From: Alopecurus myosuroides
Taxonomy: Eukaryota; Streptophyta; Magnoliopsida; Poales; Poaceae
Assembly (NCBI GenBank): GCA_028641055.1
Contig: CM054063.1
Location: forward strand, 179,000,756 to 179,064,755
Reading direction: 5' to 3'
DNA: 64,000 bases
The notes beneath the pieces are model-generated. The model searched no databases and was not told the origin of the DNA. It saw only the letters and a list, made by a program, of their open reading frames with translations. This document shows positions 60,807 through 64,000 of this stretch, piece by piece. Position 1 is the stretch's first letter. Every line of letters begins with the position of its first letter. A program made the translations under genes and the position numbers.

Positions 60807-62896
60807 TCAAGTATTTTCAAGTAAAGAAGCATCAACATCATATTTTTATGTAATAATAGAGTCAAAGGGTAGCTTAATCTTCTTTCTAGGAAAGTGTTCC
60901 AAACCTTTCTTGAGGGGAAGTTGATATTTAATACTCCCCTCTTTCATGTCAATAATAGCACCAACAGTTCTAAGAAAAGGTCTTCCCAAAACAATAGGAC
61001 AAGAAGAATTGCATTAAATTTTCATAACAACAAAATCAACAGGGGAAATGTTATTATTAACCATAATAAGAACATCATCAATTCTACCAAGAGGTTTCTT
61101 CTTAGCATTATCAGTAAGTTGAACATCCAAATAACAGTGTTCCAACGGTGGTAAATCAAGCATATCATAAAGCTTTTGAGGCATAACAAAGATACTAGTA
61201 CCAAGATCACACAAAGCATTTCAATCAAAATCATTTAATTTTATCTTAATGATATTCTCCCAACCATCATATAATTTCCTAGGTATAGATGTCTCCAGTT
61301 TCAACTTTTCTTCCCTAACTTTCATGTGAGCATTGGTAATATGTTTAGTAAAGGCCATATTCATGGCACTAGCATTGGGACTTCTAGCAAGATTTTGTAG
61401 AAACATAATAACTTCATAGATATTGCAATCATCAAAATTCAATATTATTATCATCAAAAGTAATGGAACCATTATCTCCCACATCTCTACAAATTTCAGC
61501 ACTTTTATGAGAAGCAATTTCAGCAGTTTGAGGCAATTTAGCACGTTTCACCAAAGGAGTAGGGACTTTATTAACACCAAATACTTTACCATTGATAGTA
61601 GGAGGTTTACTAGCACTTGGAGCTTAAGTTTTACTAGTGGTTGTGATAGTGCAAACTCTAGCAATATTATTCATTTTAGCCAGTTCATCTTCTCTTTCCC
61701 ACCTAGCACGTAATTCAGCCATCAACCTAACATTATCATCTATTTGAAATTGGATGGCATTCAATGTTTTACTTTGTTGAACATCTTGTGGAAAAACCTT
61801 CAGTTTTAGAATATCAACATAAATATCAAGGCTATCTACTTTAGAGGCAAGAACATCTATTTTACCAAGCTTTTCCTCAACAGATTTATTAAAAGCAGTT
61901 TGTGTGCTAATAAATTCTTTAAGAATGTTTTCAAGATCAAAGGTAGATCTTTTATTATTATTGTAGGAGTTTCCATAAGAATTACCATAACCATTATTAG
62001 GAGGATAGGGCTTATAATTGTTTCCACCAAAATTATTTCTATAAGCATAGTTGTTAAAATTATTATTTTTAATAAAGTCTACATCAACATGCTCTTCTTG
62101 AGCAACCAAAGAGGCTAAAGGAACATTATTTGGATCAACTTGAGTTTTACCATTAACAAGCATAGACATAATAGCATCAACCCTTTCACTTAAAGAGGAG
62201 GTTTCCTCAACAGAATTTACCTTATTACCTTGTGGAGCTCTCTCAGTGTGCCACTCTGAATAATTTATCATCATATCATCAAGAAGCTTTTGTTGCATTT
62301 CCCAAAGTGATGGACATAAAGGTACCTCCAGCAGCTAAATCCAATAGGTTCCTTGAGGAGAAATTCAGTCCTGCATAGAAGGTTTGTATAATCATCCAAG
62401 TAGTCAGTCCATGAGTGCGACAATTCTTCACCATAATTTTCATTCTTTCCCAAGCTTTAGCAACATGTTCATTATCGAATTGTTTAAAATTCATTATGTC
62501 ACTTCTCGGGGATATAATCTTAGTAGGAGGATACTATTTTCCAATGAAAGCATCTTTACACTTAGTCCATGAATCAATACTATTTGTAGGAAAAGATAGC
62601 AACCATTCTTTAGCTATTCCTCTCAAAGAGAAAGGAAATAATTTCAGTTTAATAATATCTCCGTTCACATCTTTATATTTTCGCATCTCACATAGTTCAA
62701 CAAAATTATTAAGGTGGGCAGCAGCATCATCAGTACTAATACCAAAAAATTGTTCTTTCATCACAAGATTTAATAAAGCACGTTTAAAATCATAGAAAGC
62801 ATCAGTAGGAGCAGGTGGAGCAATAGGTGTACAAATAAAATCATTGTTGTTTGTGCTAGTGAAATCACACAACTTGGTATTCTCAGAGGAACTCAT
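60807..62896 (-). pseudogene. A2 gag-protease remnant (Athila-like)
   Basis: The gag start is MSSSENTKLCDF at 62896. The capsid segment is open for 120 codons to TAG 62534-62536 and continues in frame (NEHVAKAWERMK, FYAGLNFSSRNLLD). A frameshift near 62275-62298 leads to the nucleocapsid-like Asn/Tyr-rich stretch (about 61980-62080). The protease core is CDLGTSIFVMPQKLYDML near 61200 and has further shifts. A TAA interrupts the C terminus before the last stop at 60807-60809. It is inactive but cleaner than A1 and useful as its template. Confidence 0.85.
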
Positions 62897-63051
62897 TTTA
62901 GCAGAATAAAAGCAAGCAAGTAAATAACAGCTATGAAGTAAACTATTTTTTTTATATAGAGAAATAAAAATAAGACAAAAATAAAAACAAGACAATAAAC
63001 AAAATAAAGAGATTGATAGTGAGAGACTCCCCTTGCCAGAAGACTTCCTTC

Positions 63052-63069
63052 TCCCCGGCAACGGCGCCA
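63052..63069 (-). other. A2 primer-binding site (tRNA-Asp)
   Basis: The minus strand TGGCGCCGTTGCCGGGGA is complementary over 18 nt to the 3' end of plant tRNA-Asp plus CCA, the Athila-type primer. Confidence 0.9.
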
Positions 63070-63079
63070 GAAAAATCCT

Positions 63080-64000
63080 TGGTGTGTGTTGTTGGGAACC
63101 CCAAGAGGAGGGTGTGATGAGCTTAGCGGTAGGAGTTTTCACCTTAGTTAAGAACCAGGGTTATCAATCCAGTAGGAGAAAGACAATATTCGGAAGGTTG
63201 ATGCCACTGACGGTGGTGTTGGCGCTTCACCGGTGTCAGCCACAACGTGGAACCTGCACACAACACAACCAAAATACTTTGCCCCAGCGATACAGTGAGG
63301 TTGCCAATCTCACCGGTCTTGCTGAAAACAAAGATTAGACGTATAGTGTGGAAAACAGTGTATTCTTGCAGTAAGTAAAGAAAGCAGGAAATTGTTGTGG
63401 TTTGTTTAACAGTGTGAAAAAATGGACCGGGGTTCATAGTTTCACTAGTGGTGTCTCTCCATAAAAGATAGCATGCTGGGTTAACAAATTACGGCTGGGC
63501 AATTGACAAATAGAGGTTGCACCGTGGTGCACAATATGACATGAAGATTACTATGCTATTTAGTGCGGGCATTACAACAAGATACATAGACCGACATCCA
63601 TCTGCATCTATGACTAATAATCCACCCTCAGGTTATCATCCGAACCCCCTTAGGTATTAAGTTGCAAGCAACAGATAATTGCATTAAACAAAGTGTGTAA
63701 TGTAAGCAATGATTATGCGCGCGGGCACTTTCACCGTTGTTTTCTCCCTAATGGCAACAACACATCCTCCCCCTTCACGTTTCTGTCACTCGAGCAAGGC
63801 AACAAGGAGGCATGAACCAACTATCGAGCATAAATACTCCCTCTTGGAGTCACTAGCAACTACTTGTCCAGAATAACCACTAGCAACAGAGAGCATGCAA
63901 GATAACAAATAACATATGCAAATAAAGACTATAATAAACTTGGCATAAGGTCAATATTCATCGGATCCCAGCAAACACAACATAGAGAATTACATAAGAT
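63080..64000 (-). repeat. A2 5' LTR (first 921 bp, truncated by window edge)
   Basis: It is collinear with 56599-57520. The promoter end of this LTR lies outside the window. Confidence 0.92.

Larger units (their letters stand above)
56599..64000 (-). mobile_element. A2: second Athila-like non-autonomous element (right end outside window)
   Basis: It comprises the 3' LTR 56599-58176, 4.9 kb internal, primer site 63052-63069 and 5' LTR from 63080 to the edge. Its order is the same as the uninterrupted A1. The first 118 bp of its two LTRs differ at about six positions by eye, so it too is old. It retains gag and protease remnants only. Confidence 0.92.

Overview
This window looks like intergenic DNA from a large grass genome, probably a pooid cereal or forage grass. 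It contains nested LTR retrotransposons, pooid-type Athila, Tat, chromovirus and SIRE/Maximus-like sequences, plant initiator-Met and Asp tRNA primer sites, and methylation-type decay. I found no ordinary single-copy host gene, rRNA or CRISPR. Almost every base can be assigned to a retroelement. Element names A1, B, C, D, E and A2 are mine.

Layout. A1 is an old non-autonomous Athila-like element on the minus strand. It enters from the left edge and ends at 49572, and it has been split three times: by B (1888-6419, a solo LTR, duplication aacca), by C (7163-33378, duplication tggct) and by D (36001-48146, duplication gagaa). C is a full-length Tekay/Del-type chromovirus with 4.5 kb LTRs, one gag-pro-RT-RH-IN-chromodomain frame broken by two stops, and an extra ORF upstream of gag. 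C is itself split by E (16329-27736, duplication gatac), a LARD-like non-autonomous element with 5.08 kb LTRs and only 1.26 kb of internal sequence. B is a solo LTR of the E family. D is a Tat-lineage element with 552 bp LTRs, a decayed gag-pol on the minus strand and a six-exon antisense gene with its own TATA box on the plus strand. From 49573 to 56598 lie SIRE/Maximus-like copia remnants in both orientations, plus a decayed solo LTR related to A. A2 (56599 to the right edge) is a second A-family copy.

LTR divergence counted by eye agrees with the nesting order: about 4% in A1 (149 bp compared), about 1% in C and D, and almost none in E.

How the parts relate. C encodes all enzymatic domains. 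E encodes none, but it shares C's primer class, LTR terminus, post-primer motif and a hairpin beside the polypurine tract, so it may move using C-like proteins. A-family elements keep only gag and protease and would need another Athila for reverse transcriptase and integrase. The most unusual signals are (1) the ORF upstream of gag in C, which has a double-stranded-RNA-binding-like pattern and lies inside a possible intron; (2) the intron-containing antisense gene of D with an as-1-like palindrome upstream; (3) a tRNA-like Pol III cassette in the C LTRs; and (4) paired TGACGTCA boxes in the E/B LTR promoter.
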